Source: Pandoraea apista (GTDB lineage: Bacteria > Pseudomonadota > Gammaproteobacteria > Burkholderiales > Burkholderiaceae). Taken from it: DNA of 64,000 bases. Within the stretch, counting starts at the first letter, position 1; each line of letters opens with the position of its first letter. The notes beneath the pieces are model-generated. The model saw only the letters and a list, made by a program, of their open reading frames with translations, did not search any database and was not told the origin of the DNA. Location of the stretch: positions 992,001 through 1,056,000 of the forward strand of contig NZ_CP013481.2 of assembly GCF_001465595.2 (NCBI RefSeq), in the 5' to 3' direction. Position numbers and translations under genes: made by a program. Positions 51,962 through 60,882 of the stretch are shown one piece after another.

Positions 51962-51979
51962 AAAATGGTTAACCATTTT
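51962..51979. promoter_or_regulatory. Probable GntR/FCD operator, perfect 18-bp palindrome
   Basis: AAAATGGTTAACCATTTT is a perfect palindrome with core TGGTTAACCA. FCD-type regulators typically bind short TGGT/ACCA dyads, as FadR does. It lies in the 333-bp divergent gap between the GntR gene and the operon at 52117, within an AT-rich patch. The rest of the gap holds no gene. Confidence 0.75.
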
Positions 51980-52116
51980 ATTGCGTTTGGTTGATGATAT
52001 GGCAAATCGGTGCGATATGCCATGCCCCGACAGTGATGAAGTGGACAAGCCATGGGGCCGCCGACGAACGCATCCGAGCGGCCGACCGTTGAATCCTTTT
52101 TGGGTCTGGAGACGTC

Positions 52117-52353
52117 ATGAAACCTGTGCATTGCCTGGCTGCGCTTCCTATCGCGGCCTTTTACAGCGGCGGTTGGCTCGCCGAACATGTGGGTACCCGT
52201 CTGGCCGGGCTGCCGTTCCTGATGACGTGGAACATCGTCTGGTTGCTGCTTACCTCGGTGGTGATGGTCGTGATGTTCCGCTTCGACGGATCGCGCGAAG
52301 CGGCGAGCACCCCGGGGAAGGATCTGCGCGAACATGACGGAGTGGCGTCATGA
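52117..52353 (+). CDS. Small membrane protein, DUF3311-like partner of the symporter
   Basis: A 78-residue protein with two hydrophobic segments: HCLAALPIAAFYSGGWLAEHV at the start and FLMTWNIVWLLLTSVVMVVMFRF in the middle. A charged C-terminus follows. Proteins of this size and shape (DUF3311, compare DUF997/YhdT beside PanF) precede sodium-solute symporter genes and may be small subunits. GGAGA at 52107-52111 is its ribosome-binding site. Its stop overlaps the symporter ATG by 4 nt (ATGA). Confidence 0.78.
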   Translation: MKPVHCLAALPIAAFYSGGWLAEHVGTRLAGLPFLMTWNIVWLLLTSVVMVVMFRFDGSREAASTPGKDLREHDGVAS

Positions 52354-53828
52354 ACGCCGCGCTGGCCGTGATCGCGGCATTTCTCGCCTTTGCATTGTTC
52401 GTGGGGCTGCGCGCACGGCGCGGCCGAACGATGAGTCTGGAGCAGTGGGCCGTGGGGGGGCGTGGTTTCGGCACGTTGCTCGTGTTCCTGCTGATGGCCG
52501 GGGAGGCCTTTTCGACCTTCACGTTCCTCGGGGCGAGCGGATGGGCGTACAGCAAGGGGCCGCCGGCGTTCTACATCCTCGCCTATGGTGCGCTTGCCTA
52601 CCTGCTTGGCTACTGGATGTTGCCGGCGGCGTGGCGTCATGCCACGCGGCATGGCTGTGTGTCGTTCTCGGACTTTTTCGCCACCGCGTACCGTTCGCGT
52701 GCGCTGGGGGTAGTCGTCTCGCTGGTGGCTGTGCTCGGCATGACCGCGTTGCTCATCATTCAGTTGCGCGGGCTGGGCATCATCGTGTCCGAGTCCTCGT
52801 ACGGCACGATTCCGCCCGCCGTGGCGATCTGGTGCGGGGCTATCGCGATGGTGCTCTACATCACGGTGTCGGGCATTCACGGCTCGGCGAGCATTGCAAT
52901 TTACAAAGACATTCTGATTCTCGTGATCGCGGTGTTCCTCGGTATCTATCTGCCGTTGCATTACTTCGGCGGCTTTGGCGAGATGTTCGATCGGATTGAA
53001 GCGGCACGGCCGGGCTTCCTGCAAATGCCTACGAGCGGCCTCACGTTGTCCTGGTACAACTCGACGATTCTGCTCACGTCGCTCGGCTATTACCTGTATC
53101 CGTACGTTTTCACGTCCGTGTATGCAGCCAAGAGCGAGAGCGCCGTGCGCAAGAACACGATTCTGATGCCGCTCTATCAGATGGTCATCGCATTCATGTT
53201 CTTCGTGGGGTTCGCGGCGATTCTGCAAGTGCCGGGCCTCACGGGAGCGGACTCCGACCTGGCGTTGCTGCGTATCGTGAAGCAGACGTTCTCGCCGTGG
53301 TTCGTCGGCGTGATCGGTGGCGTGGGGGTGTTGACCGCGCTCGTGCCGGGCTCGATGATCCTGCTCAATGCGTCGACCCTGATCGCGAAGAACATCTACC
53401 GCGACGGCTTTGCGCCCCATGCGAGCGAGGCCTTCGTGGGCAAGCTCGCCAAGCGCGTGTTGCCGGTTTTCGGTCTGGTGGCGGTGTTCTTCGTGTTGCG
53501 AGGCGGTGCAACGTTCGTGGCGCTGGCGCTTTTCGCGTCGAGCTTGCTGACGCAGTTGTTCCCATCGTTCGTGGCGAGCTTGCTGCCGCGTCCGTTCGGT
53601 AACAAAAACGGCGCGTTTGCCGGCATCGGCGCGGGCGCTATCGTGTTGGCGGCCGCCGTGGGGTTCGACGTCAATCTGCGCACGCTGTTGCCCAGCGCGC
53701 CGGATACCGTGGGGTCGATCAACATGGGCCTCGTGGCGCTGGCCGTCAATGCGGTGACGTTCGTGGTCGTGAGCCTGTTCACGCGGTCGCACAACGTCGC
53801 CACGGAAATCAACTTGAGGAAGGCATGA
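52350..53828 (+). CDS. Sodium:solute symporter family protein
   Basis: A 492-residue transporter of the SSS family with about thirteen helices. Typical parts are EQWAVGGRGFGTLLVFLLMAGEAFSTFTFLGASGWAYSKG, LRGLGIIVSESSYGTIPP and the family signature region GGVGVLTALVPGSMILLNASTLIAKNIYRD. It should import a solute with sodium. Its ATG overlaps the DUF3311 stop, and its stop overlaps the amidohydrolase ATG, each by 4 nt, so it is likely to bring in the amidohydrolase substrate. Confidence 0.92.
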   Translation: MNAALAVIAAFLAFALFVGLRARRGRTMSLEQWAVGGRGFGTLLVFLLMAGEAFSTFTFLGASGWAYSKGPPAFYILAYGALAYLLGYWMLPAAWRHATRHGCVSFSDFFATAYRSRALGVVVSLVAVLGMTALLIIQLRGLGIIVSESSYGTIPPAVAIWCGAIAMVLYITVSGIHGSASIAIYKDILILVIAVFLGIYLPLHYFGGFGEMFDRIEAARPGFLQMPTSGLTLSWYNSTILLTSLGYYLYPYVFTSVYAAKSESAVRKNTILMPLYQMVIAFMFFVGFAAILQVPGLTGADSDLALLRIVKQTFSPWFVGVIGGVGVLTALVPGSMILLNASTLIAKNIYRDGFAPHASEAFVGKLAKRVLPVFGLVAVFFVLRGGATFVALALFASSLLTQLFPSFVASLLPRPFGNKNGAFAGIGAGAIVLAAAVGFDVNLRTLLPSAPDTVGSINMGLVALAVNAVTFVVVSLFTRSHNVATEINLRKA

Positions 53829-55015
53829 CGACACTGGACATACGCAACGCACGCGGCCTCGACGGCAAGCCGGTCGAGGTGCGCGTCGAGGGGGGACGAA
53901 TTGCGGCCATCGGGCCGTCGTTACCCGCCCTGCAAGGAAACGTCCCCCGTGAGATCGACGCGCGCGGTGCGTTGCTGCTGCCCGGTCTGGTGGAGTCGCA
54001 CACGCATCTGGACAAGACCGTGTGGGGCATGCCGTGGTACGTGAACGAGTGCGGCTCGCGACTGATCGACCGCATTGATAACGAGCGCCGGTGGCGTGCC
54101 GAGAGCGGACACGACGCGGGTGCAGCGTCGCTTGCGCTCGGGCGCGCGTTCCTCGCGGCAGGCACCACGCGCCTGCGCACGCACGTCGACATCGATACCG
54201 ATGCGGGCCTGCGCCATCTCGACGGCGTGCTGGCCACGCGCGCGACGCTGGCGGACACGCTGGACATGCAGATCGTCGCCTTTCCGCAGTCGGGGGTGCT
54301 GGATCGCGAGGGCACGCTCGCCTTGCTCGACAACGCACTTGGGCGGGGCGCCGACGTGCTGGGCTGGCTCGATCCGTGCGCCATCGACCACGACCCCAGG
54401 GCGTCGCTCGACGCCATGTTCGCCTTGGCCGACAAGCATGGTTGTCCTATCGACATTCATTTGCACGAGCCGGGCGAGATGGGGGTCTTCTCGTTCGAGC
54501 TGATGCTCGAGCGGATTGCGGCGCTGGGCATGCAGGGCAAGGTCGTCGTGTCGCACGCGTTTTGTCTGGGGGAACTGGAGGCGGCGCGCGCCGACGCGTT
54601 GCTCGCGCGGCTGGCGCACGCCGGTGTCGCGCTGATCACCACGGCGCCGCCTTCGCGTGTTGTGCCGCCGCTCATGGCATGCCGCCGTGCGGGCGTGCCG
54701 CTCGCGGGAGGGAACGACGGCATTCGCGACACATGGACGCCCTACGGCACGCCCGACATGCTTGAGCGCGCCATGATGATCGGTCTGCGCTACAACCTGC
54801 GCCGCGACGACGAGTTGGACATCGCGCTCGACTGCGTCACCTATCAGGGGGCGAGGGCTTGCTGGTTCGATGACTACGGCCTGCATGCCGGTGCGCGCGC
54901 CGATCTGGTGCTGGTCGATGCCGTCAATGCCGCGCAGGCCATCGTCACACGCGCACCGCGCCGCTGGGTGGTAGCGAACGGCCACCTCGTGGTGAGCGAG
55001 GGCGTAGCGGTATGA
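53825..55015 (+). CDS. Amidohydrolase, cytosine-deaminase-like
   Basis: A 396-residue metal-dependent hydrolase of the CodA-like branch. The metal and active-site motifs run in order: GLVESHTHLDKTVWG, LRTHVDIDTD, IDIHLHEPGEMG, VVSHAF and GGNDGIRDTW. Compared with CodA from memory, HCDEID becomes HLHEPG, the pocket segment GAIPHFE becomes GWLDPCAID, and GHDDVFDPW becomes GNDGIRDTW. The hydrolytic core is kept, but the base-binding pocket is changed, so the substrate is probably a ring or N-acyl compound other than cytosine. Coupled to both neighbours by 4-nt overlaps. Confidence 0.88.
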   Translation: MTTLDIRNARGLDGKPVEVRVEGGRIAAIGPSLPALQGNVPREIDARGALLLPGLVESHTHLDKTVWGMPWYVNECGSRLIDRIDNERRWRAESGHDAGAASLALGRAFLAAGTTRLRTHVDIDTDAGLRHLDGVLATRATLADTLDMQIVAFPQSGVLDREGTLALLDNALGRGADVLGWLDPCAIDHDPRASLDAMFALADKHGCPIDIHLHEPGEMGVFSFELMLERIAALGMQGKVVVSHAFCLGELEAARADALLARLAHAGVALITTAPPSRVVPPLMACRRAGVPLAGGNDGIRDTWTPYGTPDMLERAMMIGLRYNLRRDDELDIALDCVTYQGARACWFDDYGLHAGARADLVLVDAVNAAQAIVTRAPRRWVVANGHLVVSEGVAV

Positions 55016-56295
55016 CCCTGTGGCTGGCCATCGTCGCGGTCGGGTTGACGCTGCGACCAACACTCACCTCCATCAGTCCGCTGCTGCCGCAGATTCGCGA
55101 AGCCACTGGAATGACCTATCCGGTGGCGGCGTTGCTCACCTCGTTGCCGGTGCTGGCGATGGGCGCGGGGGCGTTTGCGGCGAACGGACTGAGCCGACGG
55201 TTCGGCGAACGTCGGGGCGTGCTGCTCGGATTGGTCGCGCTGGCGCTGGCGTGCGGCGTGCGATTCGTCGCCGACGATACCGTAACGATGATTGCCACGG
55301 CGCTCGCGTCGGGTATCGGCATCGCGATCATTCAGGCGCTCTTGCCCGGCGTGGTGAAGGCCAACTACAGCGCCGCGCGCATGACTGCAATGATGGGCCT
55401 GTACTCGGCGGCGCTCATGGGCGGTGGTGGGCTCGGGGCGGCGGCGAGTCCGTGGATGGCGGCGCGCACGGGAGACTGGCGCATCGGCTTGGGTATGTGG
55501 CTCGCGGTGGTCTGCGTGGCGGCGCTCGCGTGGTGGCGTGCACCGCTGCTTGGGGCGGCGGCCCGGCCAAAAATGGAAACGCCTGCGGGCACGATGACCG
55601 CAACGGACCTGCGCATGGCGTGCCGCGAGGCGAGCGAGCGCGTGGCGTCGACAGCCAACGGCGCGCCGTCCATGCTCGAACTGCTGCGCAAGCGCCGCGC
55701 GTGGACACTCGCCCTCTACTTCGGTCTCATCAACTGCACCTACACGACGATGGTGGCATGGTTGCCGCCGTTCTATCAGCAGCACGGCATGAGCGCAACG
55801 CAGAGCGGCGCGTTGCTCGCCGGACTCACCGCATGTCAGGTCGTGGCGGCATTGATGCTGCCGTGGCTCGCCCGGCGAAACGTCGATCGCCGGCGCTGGC
55901 TGACGCTCGCGCTTGTAGCCACGCTCGGCGGGCTGATCGGATTGGCGGCCGCACCGGACACCGCACCATGGGAATGGGTCGGCGCCATCGGATTCGGATT
56001 GGGCGGGACCTTCTCGCTCGGACTCGTGCTGGCACTTGATCACCATGCGCATCCGCGCCATGCCGCCGCGCTTGCGGCGTTCATGCAGGGCGTGGGTTTC
56101 TGCATCGCGGCACTCGCGCCGTTCGGTGCAGGCGCGGTGCTGGCGGCGACCGGAAGTTTCGTGCCGTCATGGATCGGACTCATGGGGCTCAACGTGGCGC
56201 TGATCGCATTGACCTGGCGCTTCGATCCGGCCGGCTACGCGTCGGCGCTAGGTCTGTCGCGCGACACCCAGAGCGGACATCGTCAGCGCGCCTAA
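55012..56295 (+). CDS. MFS transporter, CynX/NimT-like
   Basis: A 427-residue MFS protein beginning directly with a membrane helix. The opening LWLAIVAVGLTLRPTLTSISPLLPQIREATGMTYPVAALLTSLPVLAMGAGAF is typical of the CynX/NimT (cyanate, nitroimidazole) group. FGERRGVLLGLVALALACGVRF carries the loop motif. It is the last gene of the operon, joined by a 4-nt overlap. An importer and an MFS protein in one catabolic operon suggests export of a product or toxic intermediate, or a second uptake route. Confidence 0.88.
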   Translation: MTLWLAIVAVGLTLRPTLTSISPLLPQIREATGMTYPVAALLTSLPVLAMGAGAFAANGLSRRFGERRGVLLGLVALALACGVRFVADDTVTMIATALASGIGIAIIQALLPGVVKANYSAARMTAMMGLYSAALMGGGGLGAAASPWMAARTGDWRIGLGMWLAVVCVAALAWWRAPLLGAAARPKMETPAGTMTATDLRMACREASERVASTANGAPSMLELLRKRRAWTLALYFGLINCTYTTMVAWLPPFYQQHGMSATQSGALLAGLTACQVVAALMLPWLARRNVDRRRWLTLALVATLGGLIGLAAAPDTAPWEWVGAIGFGLGGTFSLGLVLALDHHAHPRHAAALAAFMQGVGFCIAALAPFGAGAVLAATGSFVPSWIGLMGLNVALIALTWRFDPAGYASALGLSRDTQSGHRQRA

Positions 56296-56506
56296 GCCTG
56301 CGACGCGGGACACCCGGCGCCCGTGCGTTGCACACGCGAGACAAGTATTCCGTATGCAAAATTCATGCGAGTCTCTACGCAATCCGCGCTAAGATGATCC
56401 ATCGTGTGATGTCGCAGCGGGGCTTCGGCGCGAGACCGTAGTTCCCGGCCCGATCGGCCTGCGTGGCCCGGGTGGCTATGGGCTGCCAGAAACCAAGGGA
56501 GAACGG

Positions 56507-57514
56507 ATGCTCGGAATGTCGCGCAGGGCCGTGAGACGATCGTTCGCGACGATGCTCGTCGCGCTCGGCGCCTGCAGCCTCGGCATGTCCTTGCTCGTAT
56601 CGTTCCCTTCACAGGCTTCGGCTGCCGACACGACGGTGCCAGGCAAGTCGGTCGTAGCGCCTGCCCCCGCATCTCCCTCGACTTCTGCATCTCAGTCTGG
56701 CGCAGCGTCTGCACCGAATGCCCCTTCGCCCACCGGTGTCGACCAGCGAGTGCTGCGTAGCGACGGCGGATACGTCAACCTCCATGTCTTCCGGCCGCCG
56801 ACGGCGTGCAGCGGTGTTGCGGTGCTCAGCCCCGGCGCAGGCGACGACCGCGATGCACTGGCCTGGCTCGGTCGTGCGCTCTCGCAATACGGGTGGTTCA
56901 CGGTAACGATGGCCCACAAGGAAAGCGGGCGAGAGTCGTTGCGCGATCGCGTGCGCAACGGTGGGTTGCGCGACGGATTGCTGGCGCTCACTACGGACCC
57001 CGAAGCGTATGACGACCGGCTCGAAGACACCGGTGCTGCGCTGCATTGGGCGCGCACGCAGTGCCGGTCGGGGCCGGCGGTCTTTGCGGGGCATTCGATG
57101 GGTGCGGTCACGGTCATGATCGAGGCGGGGGCGAAGAACAAACTGGGGCTCGACAGCGACGACCGTTTCGACGGTTACATCGCACTGTCGCCGCAGGGGC
57201 CGGGGCCGATCTTTCCGGCGGGAGCGTGGCACGACATCCATAAGCCCATGTTGCTCGTGACCGGCACGCGAGACGCGCCGCTCGATGGCAAATGGCAGAC
57301 ACGCACCGAGCCGTACACCGACTTGCCGGCCGGTTGCCATTGGCTCGCCGTGGTCGATGGCGCCACGCATTTCAACTTCGCGGGATTCGGTTACGGGCAT
57401 GGAGACATCGAAGTCAAGGTGTTGCCGCTGATCCAGCGCTTTCTCGATAACTTGCGCGCTCACCGGTGCGCCGTGCCTGTGCCGGCAACCGGCGTGAAGT
57501 TCGACGCCAAGTAG
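56507..57514 (+). CDS. Exported alpha/beta hydrolase
   Basis: A 335-residue protein with an N-terminal signal (SFATMLVALGACSLGMSLLVSFPSQASA), then a Ser/Ala/Pro linker of about 40 residues, then an alpha/beta hydrolase fold. The nucleophile elbow is GHSMG (FAGHSMGAVTVMIEAG). The acid is likely Asp in TGTRDAPLDGKW and the base His in GATHFNFAG. It resembles secreted chlorophyllase/dienelactone-type esterases. Paired cysteines may form a disulfide. The MATE gene begins 7 bp after its stop, so the two are one operon. Confidence 0.82.
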   Translation: MLGMSRRAVRRSFATMLVALGACSLGMSLLVSFPSQASAADTTVPGKSVVAPAPASPSTSASQSGAASAPNAPSPTGVDQRVLRSDGGYVNLHVFRPPTACSGVAVLSPGAGDDRDALAWLGRALSQYGWFTVTMAHKESGRESLRDRVRNGGLRDGLLALTTDPEAYDDRLEDTGAALHWARTQCRSGPAVFAGHSMGAVTVMIEAGAKNKLGLDSDDRFDGYIALSPQGPGPIFPAGAWHDIHKPMLLVTGTRDAPLDGKWQTRTEPYTDLPAGCHWLAVVDGATHFNFAGFGYGHGDIEVKVLPLIQRFLDNLRAHRCAVPVPATGVKFDAK

Positions 57515-57521
57515 GCGCGCC

Positions 57522-59018
57522 ATGGCCGGACACGACCTCACGCGCGGCCCCATCGGCAAAACGCTGTTCTGGTTCTCGCTGCCGGTGCTTGGCAGCAACG
57601 TGCTTCAGTCGCTCAACGCTTCGATCAACGCCATGTGGATCGGGCACTATCTCGGCGAATCGGCGCTGACGGCGGCATCGAACGCCAACATTCTGCTGTT
57701 CTTCCTGCTGGGCGTGGTGTTCGGCATCAGCATGGCGAACACCATTCTCATCGGCCAGTCCATTGGCGCCAAGAATCAAGAGCTTACCCGGCGTATCGTT
57801 GGTACAAGCGCCTCCTTTTTTATACTGGCGTCGACTGCCGTGGCTGTCTTCGGCTACCTCTTCACGCCTGAATTGCTAGGGGCATTGGGCACACCGGGCG
57901 ATGCGCGCGCGTTTGCCGTTGCGTATCTGCGCATCATCTTCGTGGCGTTGCCGGTCATGTACTTCTACAACTTCGTGATGATGGCGTTGCGAGGGGCGGG
58001 AGACGCACGAACGCCGTTTCGTTTCATGCTGCTCTCGGCGGGGCTCGACGTTGCGCTCAATCCGCTGCTGATCTTCGGCTGGGGACCGCTGCCGCCGTTC
58101 GGCATTGCGGGGTCGGCGGGCGCAACGCTCATTGCGCAGACGGTAAGCCTGGCCGCGCTCATGTACACGCTGTACCGGCGCCGCGATCCATTGTGGCTGC
58201 GACGCAAGGACTGGAAGTACCTGCGCATCGATCCCGAGTTGTTGCGGCTGCTCGTTGTCAAAGGCTTGCCGATGGGGCTGCAAATGGTGGTGATCTCGTC
58301 GTCGGCGATGGTGATGATGGGTTTCGTCAACGGCTATGGATCGCAAACAACGGCGGCTTACGGCGTGGCATCGCAGCTTTGGACGTACGTTCAGATGCCG
58401 GCGCTGGCCATAGGGGCGGGGGTATCGGCGCTGACCGCGCAGAACGTCGGGGCCGGATTATGGGATCGCGTCTCGCGCATCGGGCGGGTGGGCGTTGGGC
58501 TGAACTTCGTGATGACGGGAAGCCTGGTCGTGGCGATCTTGCTCTTCAACCGACAGTTCATGAACGCCTTTCTGCCCGAGGACGGCTATGCGATTGCTGT
58601 CGCGCAGCACATCAACGCGGTGGTGGCGTGGTCGTTCGTGCTGTTCGGCGTGACGATCGTGCTCTTCGGTGTTGTGCGTGCGACGGGCGCCGTGACGGCA
58701 CCGCTCGTCATTCTGTTCGTGTCTCAGTGGGTGATCCGGTTGCCGTTTGCGTGGCAGATGCGCAAGACGTGGGGGGCGGAGGCCATCTGGTGGAGCTTCC
58801 CGCTCGGTTTCGCCGTGTCGCTGATCATGGCGCTCGCCTACTACCGCTGGGGGCATTGGCGGGGAGTGCGTATGTTGCCAAGGGGAGCCCCACCCGTTGT
58901 CACGCCGTTGGGCGATGGTGTGAATGCCGCAGCCGGCCCGCCGCCGGCACCGATGTCACCGACCTCGGTGCCCCCTGCCGTGCAAGCGGAACGCGCACCG
59001 GAGGATGGTTGCCGCTGA
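57522..59018 (+). CDS. MATE family efflux transporter
   Basis: A 498-residue exporter with twelve helices in two homologous halves: LTRGPIGKTLFWFSLPVLGSNVLQSLNASINAMWIGHYLG at the start and LLVVKGLPMGLQMVVISSSAMVMMGFVNGYGSQTTAAYG at the start of the second half. These are the two MATE repeat signatures. MATE proteins expel cationic drugs or metabolites with sodium or proton. A Pro-rich C-terminal tail of about 40 residues is unusual. The ATG lies 7 bp after the hydrolase stop. Confidence 0.93.
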   Translation: MAGHDLTRGPIGKTLFWFSLPVLGSNVLQSLNASINAMWIGHYLGESALTAASNANILLFFLLGVVFGISMANTILIGQSIGAKNQELTRRIVGTSASFFILASTAVAVFGYLFTPELLGALGTPGDARAFAVAYLRIIFVALPVMYFYNFVMMALRGAGDARTPFRFMLLSAGLDVALNPLLIFGWGPLPPFGIAGSAGATLIAQTVSLAALMYTLYRRRDPLWLRRKDWKYLRIDPELLRLLVVKGLPMGLQMVVISSSAMVMMGFVNGYGSQTTAAYGVASQLWTYVQMPALAIGAGVSALTAQNVGAGLWDRVSRIGRVGVGLNFVMTGSLVVAILLFNRQFMNAFLPEDGYAIAVAQHINAVVAWSFVLFGVTIVLFGVVRATGAVTAPLVILFVSQWVIRLPFAWQMRKTWGAEAIWWSFPLGFAVSLIMALAYYRWGHWRGVRMLPRGAPPVVTPLGDGVNAAAGPPPAPMSPTSVPPAVQAERAPEDGCR

Positions 59019-59084
59019 GCGGCGGTCGTCGGCGAGTATTAGCGAATACCCACCCGGTATCGACGCAAAGGACATTAGCTCATA

Positions 59085-59990
59085 TCAACGCATGTCCGTT
59101 TGTGCGTCGTGGGCGATCCACTTCGCGGCCGATTCCGCGAGTGCGGCGCGAAGCCAGTGCAAGAGTGCTTCGCGTGCCGGGTTTGCGGCAAAGGGTTCAC
59201 GCGCGAGTGCGACGTAGGCCGAACCGTCGCGAACAAAGCCATAGGGGGCCACCAGGCGTCCGGCGTTGAGCTCGTCGCTCACCATATACACAGAGCCGAT
59301 GGCGATACCCAGTCCGGCTCCTGCTGCCTGCAAGCTCAAATAGAAGTGTTCGAACGGCGGCGTGGACATCGCGCTCGCGCCGATGGTTGGCGGGCGGGTG
59401 GCCCGCTGCCAGTCCTGCCATGCCTGCGGGCGCGTACGGGTATGGAGTTGCGTGGGGTGGGGCGAATCGAACGAGGCGGGCAGGCCGACGGGGCCGATCC
59501 ATTCGTCGGCCAATGGCTCCGAGACAAGCGTATGTCCCCAAAAAAAATCATTGCGTCGGATAGCGACATCGACACCGGCGGCGGTCAGGTCGAGGGGGCC
59601 GCCTGCCGAGTGGAGATGCAGGGCGATGTCTGGGTGCGACTGGGCGAAAGTGCCTAGACGCGGGATGAGCCAGCGCATGGCGAGGGTGGGTTCGCAGGAG
59701 ACAACGAGTGTGTGCGTGGGGGATGGGGGGTGGAGATTGGCGACGGTTGAGGCGAGTTGTTCGAACATTTGCCGGGTGGTGGCGTAAAGGCGTTCACCGG
59801 CGGGGGTGAGGAAGACTGCGCGATTACGGCGTTCGAAGAGTGGGAGACCGAGGGCGTTTTCGAGGGTACGAATTTGACGGCTGACGGCGCCGTGGGTGAC
59901 GAACAGGCGATCGGCGGCGCGGGCGAAGCTGAGTTCGTTGGCGGCGACGTCGAAGACGTGGAGGGCATTGAGTGGCAGCGATCGATTCAT
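59085..59990 (-). CDS. LysR family regulator, GcvA-like
   Basis: A 301-residue LysR protein. It starts MNRSLPLNALHVFDVAANELSFARAADRLFVTHGAVSRQIRTLENALGLPLFERR, very close to the GcvA/AmpR-type opening in which the DNA-binding domain begins with L-x-A-L-x-x-F-x-x-A. The effector domain follows without extra parts. It is divergent from the LysE-type exporter at 60217, and the 226-bp gap holds a perfect 20-bp inverted repeat. It may control that exporter, as ArgP controls argO. Confidence 0.9.
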   Translation of the reverse strand: MNRSLPLNALHVFDVAANELSFARAADRLFVTHGAVSRQIRTLENALGLPLFERRNRAVFLTPAGERLYATTRQMFEQLASTVANLHPPSPTHTLVVSCEPTLAMRWLIPRLGTFAQSHPDIALHLHSAGGPLDLTAAGVDVAIRRNDFFWGHTLVSEPLADEWIGPVGLPASFDSPHPTQLHTRTRPQAWQDWQRATRPPTIGASAMSTPPFEHFYLSLQAAGAGLGIAIGSVYMVSDELNAGRLVAPYGFVRDGSAYVALAREPFAANPAREALLHWLRAALAESAAKWIAHDAQTDMR

Positions 59991-60109
59991 GGGTGAGAAA
60001 TTATCACGAATAACCGTGAAAAAAGATCGTTTTCAACGCCTGGAAATCCCCGGGAAAATACCAAAAAGCGGGGGCGCCCTAAGCAAATAAACGCCAGAAC
60101 AACCAAATA

Positions 60110-60182
60110 AGACGGACCGCAGCCCTGTTTTGCGGCGAGTTGGGTCAATGTCTGAGCGGCGGAACAGGGCTGCGGTCCGTCT
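60110..60182. repeat. Perfect 20-bp inverted repeat with 33-bp spacer
   Basis: Arm 60110-60129 (AGACGGACCGCAGCCCTGTT) is the exact reverse complement of arm 60163-60182. The 33-bp spacer includes GCGGCG/AGCGGCGG. Together they would form a very stable hairpin in the divergent gap between the LysR gene and the lysE gene, ending 35 bp before the lysE ATG. Both arms are flanked by CAAATA-like sequence. Confidence 0.95.
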
Positions 60183-60216
60183 GGCAAATACTCGGCAAAT
60201 CAGGTGAAATTTAATC

Positions 60217-60882
60217 ATGCAAGAGCTACTGGCGGTAATGACGATCACGGTATTGGCGGTTATCAGCCCGGGGGCTGATTTCGCGATGGTGACGAGAGCG
60301 AGTTGGCGGCACGGTCGGCGGGCGGGGTTATGGTCGGCGGCGGGGATAGCGGCGGGGGTGCAGGTACATGTCATTTACACGCTGGTGGGCGTGGGGTTAT
60401 TGATCACGCAGTTGCCGTGGCTCTTTACGGCGATCAAGTGGATTGGCGCGGCGTATTTGATGTATATCGGCTGGCGGACGTTGAGAGACCGTTCGTTGGT
60501 GGTTGATGTGACGCGGGAGGGGATGGAGGACGGGGCCGTGTCGGCGTCGCAGAAATCGGGGTTGCCTGAGCGTGCTGCCTGGCGGGCGGCGGCAAGTGCC
60601 TTTCGCACGGGTTTTTTCACCAACGCATTGAATCCGAAGACAACGTTATTCGTGGTGAGCACGTTCACGCAGATTGTTCATCCGGGAACCGGGTGGGCGC
60701 TTGGGCTGGCATATGGCGCGTTCATGTCGTTTGCGCATTGGGTGTGGTTCAGCCTGGTTGCGCTGGGATTCTCGGCAGGTTGGATGCGCGCGGCGATGGT
60801 GCGGCGTCAGCACATCGTTCGGCGCACCATCGGTGGGGCGCTCATGACACTTGGCGGTTTATTGGCGGTGGCGAATCGATAA
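60217..60882 (+). CDS. LysE family exporter
   Basis: A 221-residue membrane protein with six helices. MQELLAVMTITVLAVISPGADFAMVTRASWRHGRRAGLWSAAGIAAG is the LysE/RhtB N-terminal signature, and FRTGFFTNALNPKTTLFVVSTFTQIV the second. A polar loop between helices 3 and 4 is longer than usual, about 25 residues. AGGTGA at 60202-60207 precedes the ATG. It is divergent from the GcvA-like LysR gene, its likely regulator. Substrate not deducible. Confidence 0.9.
   Translation: MQELLAVMTITVLAVISPGADFAMVTRASWRHGRRAGLWSAAGIAAGVQVHVIYTLVGVGLLITQLPWLFTAIKWIGAAYLMYIGWRTLRDRSLVVDVTREGMEDGAVSASQKSGLPERAAWRAAASAFRTGFFTNALNPKTTLFVVSTFTQIVHPGTGWALGLAYGAFMSFAHWVWFSLVALGFSAGWMRAAMVRRQHIVRRTIGGALMTLGGLLAVANR

Noticed and set aside
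52161..54338. 725-codon minus-strand frame opposite the symporter and amidohydrolase
   Set aside because: Crosses two overlapping, motif-bearing genes; it is a shadow.
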